Positions 1 to 7,649 of a stretch of 19,703 bases of DNA are shown in pieces. The stretch lies in NCBI GenBank assembly GCA_934376945.1, contig CAKRPI010000037.1, forward strand, positions 1 through 19,703, given 5' to 3'. The stretch's first letter is position 1, and every line of letters begins with the position of its first letter. A program made the translations under genes and the position numbers. Under the pieces are notes generated by a model. That model ran no database searches. It was not told the origin of the DNA and saw nothing but the letters and a program-made list of their open reading frames with translations. The DNA comes from an uncultured Lachnospiraceae bacterium. GTDB taxonomy: Bacteria > Bacillota > Clostridia > Lachnospirales > Lachnospiraceae.

Positions 1-123
1 ATTCGCAATCCGCTTTCGCTACTTGCTCATAACCGAATAACTGCCTCGCAGTTTATTCGGTTAAAATGCAAGCATTTTCCGCCTGTTTTATGAAATTTTG
101 CCTGGCTCTGAACAGTTACAAAA
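1..123. repeat. Truncated copy A of a structured repeat element
   Basis: This stretch matches 4420-4542 base for base except at position 102 (C here, T in the other copy). The window edge cuts off its left part. It contains the family core that starts ATTCGCAATCCGC. Next comes a stem, AACCGAATAACTGC paired with GCAGTTTATTCGGTT around CTC. A second hairpin follows, AAAATGC with GCATTTT. The copy ends in GGCTCTGAACAGTTA, which in the complete copy B is one arm of an outer inverted repeat. No coding capacity is evident. Confidence 0.9.
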
Positions 124-394
124 TGACGTGAAAACCATCAAAGGCAGCTATATTTTGCAGAGCAGAAAATTTTGTGTATAAGTACTGTGTTTCTGGAAAT
201 CCTATCAATAAATCAGCGGGCACCGTTTTTGGATGAGAAATCAGAAAGGCAATGTATTGGGAAAGACCGAAAGATTTCTGGTTCAGAACCGGTGGCCGGG
301 CTGCATAATAAAACGGATCAGGAATATCCGTTTGGACAAACACGTGGGCAGTGTATCAGGTCAGAGCCTGCGGGAAATGGATGAGGTGAATGAT
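124..394. other. Intergenic stretch with no recognised gene
   Basis: An open reading frame runs into this stretch from the downstream gene, but there is no ribosome binding site at its upstream ATG (233) and the residues before 395 look unlike a leader or domain. No confident sigma-A promoter was found. A sequence loosely resembling a sporulation sigma-F promoter (GTATA at 176 and GGAAATCCTA at 195) has a spacing of 14 rather than about 16 and is not claimed. Confidence 0.5.
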
Positions 395-1546
395 ATGGAT
401 GGAAAACGTTTGAAGGATTTGATTGAGAAACGAAGTACGATCTGGACGATTGGCTTTTGCATGACCGGAATCATTGTACTGGGCAGTATTGCGTCGCTGG
501 AACGGGCGCAGCGCAGTGAAATACAGCAGGAGACAGAGGCAGTGCCGGGGGCGCAGGCGGATGGAGATCTGGCGACAGAAGAGAACGGACTGGAGATCAA
601 GCCGGTGTCCGGAGGCGCAGAGAAGGGGATGGATGAAGCAGGAGCCGATGAGGGAAAGACAACCGGAGACGAGGCTGGAACCGTCAAATCGGACACAGGT
701 GCCGGTAACAAAGAGGAAAATGCAGGGGATGCGTCCGGCACAGCGGAAGAGAACAACGCGGTGAGTGCAAACGCAGAGGGCACAGCGGAAGAGAACAATG
801 CGGTGAGTGCAAACGCAGAGGGTACAGCGGAAGAGAACAATGCGGTGAGTGCAAACGCGGATAGCGGTACAGCAGATGAAAGCAATGCAGTGAGCGCAAA
901 CGCAGAGGGCACAGCGGATGAGAACAATGCGGTGAGTGCAAATGCGGATAGCGGTACAGCAGATGAAAGCAATGCGGTGAGCGCAAACGCGAAGGGCACA
1001 GCGGATGAGAGCAATGCGGTGAGTGCAAATGCGGATAGCGGTACAGCGGATGAAATGGATTCGGATGCTGTGGCGGCGGCTTCCTCCGACATTATTTCAG
1101 AGCAGATGCTGATGGATAATGGCGTATCATATGAGGCACAGGGTGCATCTTTGCTCTGGCCGGCAGCAGGTACCATACTGATTGATTACAGCATGGATGG
1201 AAGCGTTTATTTTCCGACACTGAATCAGTATAAATACAATCCGGCCCTTGTGATCGGCAGTGATACCGGCAATCAGGTGCTGGCATCAGCAAAGGGCATT
1301 GTGGAATCAACGTATACCGATGAGGAGACTGGTACGACACTTGTTTTGAATATCGGGAATGGATATAAGCTGACGTATGGAGGGCTGAAAGAGCTTCAGG
1401 CCGGTGCAGGAGATGTGCTGGAATCCGGTGAAGTGATCGGATATGTCAGTGAGCCGACGAAATATTACAGTACAGAGGGCAGTAATGTCTGGTTTGAAAT
1501 GACAAAGGACGGAGAACCGGTGGATCCAATCTTGTATCTGGAATAA
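395..1546 (+). CDS. Membrane-anchored catalytically dead LytM/M23-fold protein, SpoIIQ-like
   Basis: 383 aa. ATG at 395 is preferred to 233 or 377 because GAGGTGA at 382-388 is well spaced before it. One N-terminal membrane segment (about residues 14-35) is followed by an Ala/Glu/Asn-rich linker with seven 14-15-residue tandem repeats. The C-terminal part (from about residue 250) follows the LytM plan: a beta-strand G-x-V pattern, a GDVLESGEVIG turn and a terminal VDPILYLE. The zinc-ligand positions are not conserved: NPALVIG stands where H-x-GxD is expected and NVWFE where HLHFE is expected. It is therefore probably a non-enzymatic fold, like SpoIIQ, which pairs with SpoIIIAH across the forespore septum. 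The SpoIIQ role is inferred from architecture only. The long repeat linker is unusual, and a general envelope scaffold is the alternative. A strong terminator follows. Confidence 0.75.
   Translation: MDGKRLKDLIEKRSTIWTIGFCMTGIIVLGSIASLERAQRSEIQQETEAVPGAQADGDLATEENGLEIKPVSGGAEKGMDEAGADEGKTTGDEAGTVKSDTGAGNKEENAGDASGTAEENNAVSANAEGTAEENNAVSANAEGTAEENNAVSANADSGTADESNAVSANAEGTADENNAVSANADSGTADESNAVSANAKGTADESNAVSANADSGTADEMDSDAVAAASSDIISEQMLMDNGVSYEAQGASLLWPAAGTILIDYSMDGSVYFPTLNQYKYNPALVIGSDTGNQVLASAKGIVESTYTDEETGTTLVLNIGNGYKLTYGGLKELQAGAGDVLESGEVIGYVSEPTKYYSTEGSNVWFEMTKDGEPVDPILYLE
737..1054 (+). repeat. In-frame tandem repeat, seven units of 42 or 45 bp plus a partial eighth
   Basis: Units read GTAEENNAVSANAE or GTADESNAVSANADS at the protein level. 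Unit starts are 737, 779, 821, 866, 908, 953, 995 and 1040 (partial). Units of 14 and 15 codons alternate in the second half, which suggests duplication of a two-unit (87-bp) block. Every unit length is a multiple of three, so copy-number change would keep the reading frame and only alter linker length. Confidence 0.93.
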
Positions 1547-1578
1547 GTTTTCTTTTCAGGGAAAAATTTCCTGTAAAG

Positions 1579-1620
1579 AAAAGAGGTCAGCCTCTGTGTG
1601 AAACGGGAGGCTGACCTTTT
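1579..1620. terminator. Strong bidirectional intrinsic terminator
   Basis: GGTCAGCCTC (1585-1594) pairs perfectly with GAGGCTGACC (1607-1616). An A-run precedes the stem and TTTT follows it, so it can end both the upstream plus-strand gene and the convergent minus-strand HTH gene. Confidence 0.88.
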
Positions 1621-1626
1621 ACATAC

Positions 1627-1657
1627 AAAATAAGAATTCGTAGAAAATAAGAATTCG
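1627..1657. repeat. Short direct duplication
   Basis: AAAATAAGAATTCG occurs at 1627-1640 and again at 1644-1657, a 17-bp period, between the terminator and the end of the HTH gene. No function is apparent. Confidence 0.8.
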
Positions 1658-1695
1658 TTTACGCGGAAGTCTTTTGCGGGACAGTAAAAAATAGC

Positions 1696-2121
1696 TTAAA
1701 ACAGAGTATCCTCATTTTCATCAAAAAGTCTGTCATTGATCGTGAAGAGATCGAGTCTGTGAAGCAGTCCGTAGTAGATGATCGCATCTCGCTTCAGTTT
1801 TGGATAAAGCTCTGCCATTCTGCATAGCTTCAGAAGCTCCTGCGTTTCGTCAATGCTTGCATCCAGTCCGAAGCACAGACAAAGCAGGCGATTGCGGGAA
1901 GGTGTTCGCCGTCCTGCGAAGATCTGATGCAGGTAGATTTCACTCATGCCGGCCTGTTTGGCAAGAGCGGTTTTTGAAATGTTTTTCTTTTCAAATAAGC
2001 AGGTTAATAACTCGGCAACACTCTTATCTGTGAATTGCTCCTGATTTCCGGACAAAAACTGTGACAGATCTGCTGAATTCATAAGTTCCTGTCGTAAACC
2101 GTCTGTATTTTTCTTATCCAT
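1696..2121 (-). CDS. XRE-like helix-turn-helix regulator divergent from a kinase gene
   Basis: 141 aa. The central part (about residues 45-90) has a helix-turn-helix pattern: ISKTALAKQAGMSEIYLHQI followed by FAGRRTPSRNRLLCL, typical of Cro/CI-type domains. The N-terminal 40 residues and the C-terminal tail (about 92-141, rich in Leu, Asp and Tyr) are not a domain I can name. ATG at 2121 follows only a weak ribosome binding site. It is divergent from the kinase gene at 2289 with 167 bp between, so it may regulate that operon or receive its signal through phosphorylation. Both roles are inferred from position. I recall a similar HTH-next-to-kinase arrangement in other Lachnospiraceae but cannot verify it here. 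Confidence 0.8.
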   Translation of the reverse strand: MDKKNTDGLRQELMNSADLSQFLSGNQEQFTDKSVAELLTCLFEKKNISKTALAKQAGMSEIYLHQIFAGRRTPSRNRLLCLCFGLDASIDETQELLKLCRMAELYPKLKRDAIIYYGLLHRLDLFTINDRLFDENEDTLF

Positions 2122-2162
2122 ATCCCGAATTCTGGTTCCTTATAAGTGCTTGTTGGATGTAT

Positions 2163-2191
2163 TTGCTTCTTTACAACTGGTATGCTACAAT
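2163..2191 (+). promoter_or_regulatory. Likely sigma-A promoter of the kinase operon
   Basis: TTGCTT (2163-2168), a 17-bp spacer, then TACAAT (2186-2191) with an extended -10 TG at 2183-2184. Transcription would start near 2198, giving a leader of about 90 nt before the kinase ATG. Confidence 0.55.
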
Positions 2192-2288
2192 TCCTTAAAA
2201 CGGATCAAAAAATCTACAATATATTTATTAAACTATAAATAATCGCAAAATACAACATGCAAAAAGCGTAGTAACAGGAACGAAAAAT

Positions 2289-2993
2289 ATGGATATTTAT
2301 GAAAACCTTCTGGATGCGGTTTGCAACGAATACGATACGATCAGAGTGATTAAGAAAAGCGAACGGGGACAGGTTTCGCTTGTGCGTCACAAAGCCAGCG
2401 GCACCCGTTATATTTTCCGGTATTTTTACGGAAGCGGGGAAGTGTATCGGAGGCTGCTTTCGATATCGTGTCCGAATCTGCCGCAGGTTATGGAGACCGG
2501 AGAAAAGGACGGGCAGACGGTTGTGCTGGAGGAATATATACAGGGGGATACACTCGGAGAAATCCTGGAGGGCGGACTACTGAATACAGCACAGGCAAAA
2601 CAGATTACAAGGCAGCTGTGCGGTGCATTGTGGGTACTTCATTCAATGGGGATCGTACACAGGGATGTCAAGCCGGATAATATTATGATAAGAGGAGACG
2701 AAGCGGTACTGATCGACTTTGATGCCGCCAGAGTCTACAAATATGAAAGGCAGGCAGATACACAGATTCTGGGAACGACAGGCTTTGCGGCACCGGAGCA
2801 GTATGGCCTGTCTCAGTCGGATGACCGTGTGGATATTTATGCGGTCGGCGTGCTGCTAAATGTCATGCTGACGGGGGAGCACCCTTCCGGAAAGCTTGCA
2901 AAGCATCGGATGGGGCGTATTGTACAGCGCTGCACAATGGTAAATCCGGAGAAAAGATACAAAAATATCCTTCATCTGCTGGAGATTTTATAA
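2289..2993 (+). CDS. Small cytosolic Hanks-type Ser/Thr kinase
   Basis: 234 aa, a bare kinase domain with no PASTA domains or membrane segment. The catalytic loop HRDVKPDN is intact at residues 124-131. The metal-binding motif is D143-F-D145 (DFD rather than DFG), and GTTGFAAPEQYG supplies the APE motif. Two departures stand out. The beta-3 lysine position appears to be Arg44 (RYIFRYF), with a candidate helix-C Glu51, and the glycine-rich loop (KKSERGQV) keeps one glycine. It could be an active kinase with altered ATP anchoring or a weakly active one. AGGA near 2276 supports the start. The stop codon TAA is part of the TAAGGAG ribosome binding site of the next gene, so the two are translationally coupled. 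Likely partners are that membrane protein and the divergent HTH protein. Confidence 0.88.
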   Translation: MDIYENLLDAVCNEYDTIRVIKKSERGQVSLVRHKASGTRYIFRYFYGSGEVYRRLLSISCPNLPQVMETGEKDGQTVVLEEYIQGDTLGEILEGGLLNTAQAKQITRQLCGALWVLHSMGIVHRDVKPDNIMIRGDEAVLIDFDAARVYKYERQADTQILGTTGFAAPEQYGLSQSDDRVDIYAVGVLLNVMLTGEHPSGKLAKHRMGRIVQRCTMVNPEKRYKNILHLLEIL

Positions 2994-3003
2994 GGAGAAA
3001 AGA

Positions 3004-4257
3004 ATGAGTAAAAAATGTGTGAAATGTGGGCAGCTGCTTCCGGATGAAGCATCGTTCTGTCCGCACTGTACGACGGTTCAGAAGGAAAAGCAGGAGATCA
3101 AAGCGCCGAAGCGATGGAAAAAGAAGGCGGTGACAGTGGCAGCTTTGGCAGTTCTTGCAGCAGCAGCTGCTGCTGGAATAGTACTTTCCATGTATCACAA
3201 ACCACGCAGCTATGAAGGCGGCGCGCAGATCGTTTATCAGGATAAAGAAAAGTCCTACAAAGTGCTGCTGGCGTTTTCGGAACAGGAGGGCAGGCGTGGA
3301 CAGGCAACAAAGGAACGGAGTGACCAGATTGCGGAAGGAATGGAGAGTGCACTGCCCTGCCAGCTGTACATACTGGATGAGGAGAGCGGAGCGTTTGCAT
3401 GGGAAGAATTCGCAAGTCAGGTAGAGGCTTGTGAGGTAGATACAAAGCCGGGAGAAAATTCACAGAAGATGGATTATTCAGAGCCGAGCCATAGAGAAGA
3501 TTTTCCGAATGCGGCATATGTTTCCGACATCTATTACTTTGCTGAGAGTGGGGTGAATGATATCGTCTGGAATCTGACGATGAAAAACGGAGATACGATT
3601 TCGCTTGATACCAGGCTTACGATCGAGAAGCAAGAGACCGTTACGTACCACCCGGAAGATGTGCCGATGGAGACAGCGGAGGAATTGAATGCACTGCTGG
3701 CTTCGATTGATGAGACATATTCTTCGGATACGTCGGTCTGCTTGTATTTCCCGGCTGTTACTTATGACGGGGATATTACTTTTGGGAATCATACCTTTAG
3801 AATTTTCGGAAGTACAAAGGGTGATGAGATGACTACATTTTCCGGGACGGTCCGCCTGCAGGGCCAGAACGGAAATTATGCGGATCTGTTTGGTATGCGT
3901 TTTGAGGGCGATTCCGGAATCGGAGTGGATGCGTACTGCTTTGCATACATTTCCGGATGCAGCTTTGACGGCTTTGATACCGCCGCGATTGCGCGAAATG
4001 GGGGCTGGGTCTGCGCGGCAGACAGTACCTTTACGAATAATCAGACGGCGCTGGAATTCAATACAGGCATGTCTTACGGTAGCTGCCCGACGTATCAGAA
4101 TGATATTTTTACCGGAAATGGGACAGCTGTCTGTATTGACAGCCTGCCGGGGAATGAGGTTCTTGATTTTTCGGGGAGCGTATTTTCCGGAAATGAGGAG
4201 GACATTGTAAATAAAGCAGAGCACCCGGTGAATACGGAGAATGCGTCATTCGAATAG
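3004..4257 (+). CDS. Zinc-ribbon, single-TM protein with beta-helix-like extracellular region
   Basis: 417 aa. A zinc ribbon with C5-x2-C8 and C19-x2-C22 is followed by a basic stretch and one Ala-rich membrane segment (about 42-64), so the ribbon should be cytoplasmic and the rest outside. The middle region (about 65-240) is acidic and unrecognised. The last 170 residues have short repeating turns (FRIFGS, ADLFGMRFEG, AYISGCSFDG, WVCAADSTFTNN, YQNDIFTGNG, LDFSGSVFSGN) typical of right-handed parallel beta-helices of the pectate-lyase-like type. No catalytic residues of a lyase could be identified, so it may be a binding or sensing domain. Its start overlaps the kinase stop through a shared TAAGGAG, implying one operon and possibly that it is the kinase's substrate or input receptor (inferred). 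Confidence 0.82.
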   Translation: MSKKCVKCGQLLPDEASFCPHCTTVQKEKQEIKAPKRWKKKAVTVAALAVLAAAAAAGIVLSMYHKPRSYEGGAQIVYQDKEKSYKVLLAFSEQEGRRGQATKERSDQIAEGMESALPCQLYILDEESGAFAWEEFASQVEACEVDTKPGENSQKMDYSEPSHREDFPNAAYVSDIYYFAESGVNDIVWNLTMKNGDTISLDTRLTIEKQETVTYHPEDVPMETAEELNALLASIDETYSSDTSVCLYFPAVTYDGDITFGNHTFRIFGSTKGDEMTTFSGTVRLQGQNGNYADLFGMRFEGDSGIGVDAYCFAYISGCSFDGFDTAAIARNGGWVCAADSTFTNNQTALEFNTGMSYGSCPTYQNDIFTGNGTAVCIDSLPGNEVLDFSGSVFSGNEEDIVNKAEHPVNTENASFE

Positions 4258-4327
4258 AGGAAATATTCTTTTACTATGCTGTCGGGTAATTGTTCTCTAA
4301 ATGATTTTGTCTTATAATAAAAAATAA

Positions 4328-4537
4328 TAACTGTTCAGAGCCAACCTCCAAAATGCTACGCATTCCGCCTCAGTGGCGTATCCGCCAAATAAAATTTCAA
4401 AAACAGGAATCAAGCAGATATTCGCAATCCGCTTTCGCTACTTGCTCATAACCGAATAACTGCCTCGCAGTTTATTCGGTTAAAATGCAAGCATTTTCCG
4501 CCTGTTTTATGAAATTTTGCTTGGCTCTGAACAGTTA
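4328..4537. repeat. Complete copy B of the structured repeat element (MITE-like)
   Basis: The outer arms are TAACTGTTCAGAGCCAA (4328-4344) and TTGGCTCTGAACAGTTA (4521-4537), a perfect 17-bp inverted repeat. Inside is a second pair, AAAATTTCA plus AAACAGG (4391-4406), opposite CCTGTTTTATGAAATTTT (4501-4518). Then come GGCG-TATC-CGCC, the core at 4420-4450, the AACCGAATAA hairpin and the AAAATGC hairpin. AAAAAATAA flanks both sides (4319-4327 and 4539-4547, the right one offset by one base). This could be a target duplication or A-rich chance. No ORF or transposase lies inside, so mobility, if any, would depend on functions elsewhere. Confidence 0.88.
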
Positions 4538-4560
4538 CAAAAAATAAGAGCAGGAAGCGG

Positions 4561-4604
4561 AGCGGATGGAGTAATCCGCTTTGCTTTGTCTTATGGGATG
4601 AGAC
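4561..4604 (+). promoter_or_regulatory. Two small hairpins in the leader of the PG-binding gene
   Basis: AGCGGAT (4561-4567) pairs with ATCCGCT (4574-4580). GTCTTAT (4588-4594) pairs with ATGAGAC (4598-4604) with one G-U pair. The stretch AATCCGCTTTGC at 4573-4584 also resembles the core of the adjacent repeat element, so this may be a decayed piece of it. Confidence 0.4.
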
Positions 4605-4625
4605 AGAAAGAATGGAGGGAATTAT

Positions 4626-6071
4626 ATGAAAAGAAAGAGATTCGCAGCGCTGCTGGCGATGATAATCGGGGTGTCCTCCTGCGGCATGACAGGTCTTGCG
4701 GCGTACACCGATCAGGCTACTGTAAAATCTGTGCAGGAGGCATTAAACGAATCCGGTTATGACTGTGGAACGCCGGATGGTTTATTTGGCGCAAGAACGG
4801 GAGATGCAATCAGCAGCTACCAGGAGAAAAACGGACTGGAGGTAAGCGGTGAGATCGATGATGTGCTGCTTTCTGCGTTAGGACTGGCTGATGAGAGCAG
4901 TGCAGTTGCTGAAGTACAGAACGAAGAAGCGTGGGACGCATTGTATCAGGCACTTAAAGAAAAGGGAATAGCGATCGACGGAATGAAGGGATTTTTTACC
5001 AGTTCCGATGATTACCGTACAGTGATTGGAATTGTAGAAGGAGACCTGGACAATATCTACTTCTATACAAGAGGAGATTATGGCGGATCCGGCGCAGAGA
5101 CCATCACGGATCTGAAGATTGCCCTGAAGAAAAATGAGGGCAGTGCCGAGTTCAGGGCAACGAGTGATCTGGAGCTTTCGGCGGAAGGAATCAGTGCGTA
5201 TACAAAGGAAGAGGGGACAGGTCATGTAGAGATCGCAACGGTTACTACGAGAACAGAGCTTTTCGTGGAACGGTACCGGAGCGAAACACTGGATGTCAAT
5301 GGAAATACGAAGACGACGGAAGATCCTTCGGAGTGTATCATGAATGCATCCATGACAAAGTCACTGAATCATCTGCTGACGGATGCAGAGCAGATCTTAA
5401 AAGACAATACGTCGCTTACAATGAAGGAGCTTGGCTTTTATACCGAACTGAACAGCGGCCTGACACTGGCCGAAAATGAAACCGTAAGAAATATCACGGC
5501 AGATGTCTATGCGGTGTTCCCGAAAGACTGGCGGGAGGTTGGTATGGACAATGGCGGATTCAATTTTTATCCGCCGGAGGCCGGTGATGCGAAAGTGCCG
5601 GTGCTGCTGTATACTACTACAGAGATCAGCGGTAACGTGGCGATGTTCAGCCAGGACCAGATTGAGCAGATGCTGGAATCCGGATTTTCTGCATTTAATA
5701 AAAACGGCTATGTGATTACGCAGGAAAATACAGGAATTAAGATTGCCGGATTCCAGGGCAGAAGCGCTGATGTCGTAAGAACGGATTCGGGAACTAATTA
5801 TACGGTTGCATTGACGGAGTTCATCGTGGACAACAGTCTCATTATGATCGGGATCATGCAGCAGGCCGGAGCAGAAACGGATTACACCGAGGTTTATCAA
5901 AGGTTTATCGATTCGATTTTTGTCGATGCGAGCGGTACGGTTGCCGAGGCTGCAAATGCAGCGCAGGCCGAAGCGTCAGAGGGCAGCGGCGCAGCGCAAG
6001 ACAAAGCGACAGAAGGCAGCGATGCAGAGGTGGAGACAGAATCAGCTGCCGGGGCTGAAGGGAGCTATTGA
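4626..6071 (+). CDS. Exported protein with N-terminal peptidoglycan-binding domain
   Basis: 481 aa. ATG at 4626 follows GGAGGG closely. The N-terminus is a signal sequence: either a lipoprotein signal with lipobox VSSC (Cys19) or a type I signal cut after GLAA. A PG_binding_1 domain occupies about residues 33-83 (VKSVQEALNESGYDCGTPDG, FGARTGDAISSYQ). Residues 90-270 are unrecognised. Residues 290-440 (beginning ITADVYAVFPKDW) have the strand pattern of small secreted PsbP/DUF1795-like folds, which is only a suggestion. The tail after 440 is Ala/Glu-rich and repetitive. The protein probably sits in the envelope bound to peptidoglycan. It is followed by the BIG2-protein start 68 bases downstream and is likely cotranscribed with it. 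Confidence 0.8.
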   Translation: MKRKRFAALLAMIIGVSSCGMTGLAAYTDQATVKSVQEALNESGYDCGTPDGLFGARTGDAISSYQEKNGLEVSGEIDDVLLSALGLADESSAVAEVQNEEAWDALYQALKEKGIAIDGMKGFFTSSDDYRTVIGIVEGDLDNIYFYTRGDYGGSGAETITDLKIALKKNEGSAEFRATSDLELSAEGISAYTKEEGTGHVEIATVTTRTELFVERYRSETLDVNGNTKTTEDPSECIMNASMTKSLNHLLTDAEQILKDNTSLTMKELGFYTELNSGLTLAENETVRNITADVYAVFPKDWREVGMDNGGFNFYPPEAGDAKVPVLLYTTTEISGNVAMFSQDQIEQMLESGFSAFNKNGYVITQENTGIKIAGFQGRSADVVRTDSGTNYTVALTEFIVDNSLIMIGIMQQAGAETDYTEVYQRFIDSIFVDASGTVAEAANAAQAEASEGSGAAQDKATEGSDAEVETESAAGAEGSY

Positions 6072-6139
6072 ACAGGAATCCCCACTTCATAATCGAAGAT
6101 TTAAATGGTAGGAGCATGTCAAAGGAGGGGAAGAAAGAG

Positions 6140-7585
6140 ATGAAAAAAAGAGGTTTCAACGCAGTGTCGCATTTTTTTATGATGGTACTGCTTCTGATCG
6201 GAATGATGGTGATCGTACCGGAGAATGCACAGGCGGCGACACAGCAGGTAAAATTTATTGATGGTTATAGCAAAAAACCAACTACGGATCAGATGATTAA
6301 CGGGATGGTCAACTGGTATCGGATCAAGCTTCCGGAGAACTGGAAATATACGGATAAAAATGTAACGATAAAGGTAAGCAACAAAAGTGTGGCATATCTT
6401 GAATATGAGAAAAGTGAGCCGGATGGTTTTTACCTCTGCGCAAACTATGATGAGCCGTATAATACCTATAAGCCGGTTACTGTTACAGCAACCAAAACGG
6501 ATGCTGTCGGCAATAAGAAGGTAGCGACGCTGAAGGTGCACAGATATGCGGTTTCTTGTGTGCCGGAGAAAAAGACAGTATACGCAGGAACTACATTTAA
6601 GCTTCCTTATAAAACGATCACGGACGGAAAGAGCGGGGTAAAAACACAGTTTGCTTCGGACAATGCGTCTGTTGCATCGATTTCCAAGACCGGAATGGTA
6701 ACTGCCCAAAAAGCAGGAAAAACATATCTGATGGTATGGAATGAGGGCGGCAGAGCAGAACTGGAACTTACCGTTAAAGCGCTTCCGGCAATGAGCAGAA
6801 CAACGGCATCCCTGAACATTGGTGCAAGTACAAAGCTGACACTGAAAAATTTGCCGAAAGGAACAGCCGTTACATGGAAGAGCTCCGATACAAAAATTGC
6901 AACGGTTGCAGGAGGCACGGTAAAGGCAAAGGCACCCGGAAAAGCAACGATCACAGCCACCTATAAGCTGGGAGGCAAGACCAGACAGACGAAATGTATT
7001 GTCACGGTCAATAAGCCGAAGCTGTCCCGGGAAAAGGCAACCATGTCACTTCGTACTTCTTTGGCCTTAAAGATAACAGGCACGTCACAGGCTGCAAAAT
7101 GGGAAACGACAAACAGAAAAGTAGCCACTGTAAAAAATGGAAAGGTCACGGCGGTAGGACTTGGCAGCTGTAAGATCATTGCAACCGTAAATGGCGTGAG
7201 ATTAACATTTACGGTTCAGGTTCGGCCAAATGAAAAGAAGTGGAGCGTGGTGACGAGACCGGGATATTACAGAGATGCCTTTGATGATTATTTCATTTCA
7301 AAGGTAAGGCGGAATGCAAATGGCAGTATCACAGTAGAAGGCTATTTTGTAAATACACACATCTATAATATCACCAGCTTTGATTACATGTATCTCGCTG
7401 TTTTGGATGAGAATGACAGGTTGATCGGAAACTACAAGATGCCAAAATTTAGATTTAGAGGGAACAGTTATAGCGTAAATAAGCTGAATGTGACGATTCC
7501 GGCGAGCAGGGTCAGAAAGGATTATGACTTTGTAAAGAATTCGTGCACGTTTGATTATGATTATGTGTATAACTACCGGTGGTAA
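6140..7585 (+). CDS. Secreted protein with three bacterial Ig-like (BIG2) domains
   Basis: 481 aa. The reading frame is open from 6068, but ATG at 6140 is chosen because AAAGGAGGGG (6121-6130) precedes it and a signal peptide starts there, with cleavage predicted after AQA at residue 32. Residues 33-134 are unrecognised. Three BIG2-like repeats follow, at about 135-211, 212-289 and 290-362, each ending in the typical pattern ASVASISKTGMVTAQKAGK, TKIATVAGGTVKAKAPGKAT or RKVATVKNGKVTAVGLG. The last 118 residues (from WSVVTRPGYYRDAF) are rich in Tyr, Phe and Asn and form an unnamed beta-rich domain. No cell-wall sorting motif is present. Likely role: surface adhesion or envelope scaffold. Confidence 0.85.
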   Translation: MKKRGFNAVSHFFMMVLLLIGMMVIVPENAQAATQQVKFIDGYSKKPTTDQMINGMVNWYRIKLPENWKYTDKNVTIKVSNKSVAYLEYEKSEPDGFYLCANYDEPYNTYKPVTVTATKTDAVGNKKVATLKVHRYAVSCVPEKKTVYAGTTFKLPYKTITDGKSGVKTQFASDNASVASISKTGMVTAQKAGKTYLMVWNEGGRAELELTVKALPAMSRTTASLNIGASTKLTLKNLPKGTAVTWKSSDTKIATVAGGTVKAKAPGKATITATYKLGGKTRQTKCIVTVNKPKLSREKATMSLRTSLALKITGTSQAAKWETTNRKVATVKNGKVTAVGLGSCKIIATVNGVRLTFTVQVRPNEKKWSVVTRPGYYRDAFDDYFISKVRRNANGSITVEGYFVNTHIYNITSFDYMYLAVLDENDRLIGNYKMPKFRFRGNSYSVNKLNVTIPASRVRKDYDFVKNSCTFDYDYVYNYRW

Positions 7586-7649
7586 AGTGAAGAAGATGAA
7601 AAGAATGGCTGTCGCCGGATACATCTAAAAAACAAGAAAGCCTGGCAGA

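Noticed and set aside
176..204. Sigma-F-like promoter before the SpoIIQ-like gene
   Set aside because: GTATA and GGAAATCCTA resemble the two boxes, but the spacing is 14 rather than about 16 and one key base differs.
361..1176. 271-residue open frame on the minus strand opposite the LytM gene
   Set aside because: It is an artefact of the GC-biased tandem repeats. The product is a low-complexity Ser/Ala/Leu repeat with no ribosome binding site, opposite a well-supported gene.
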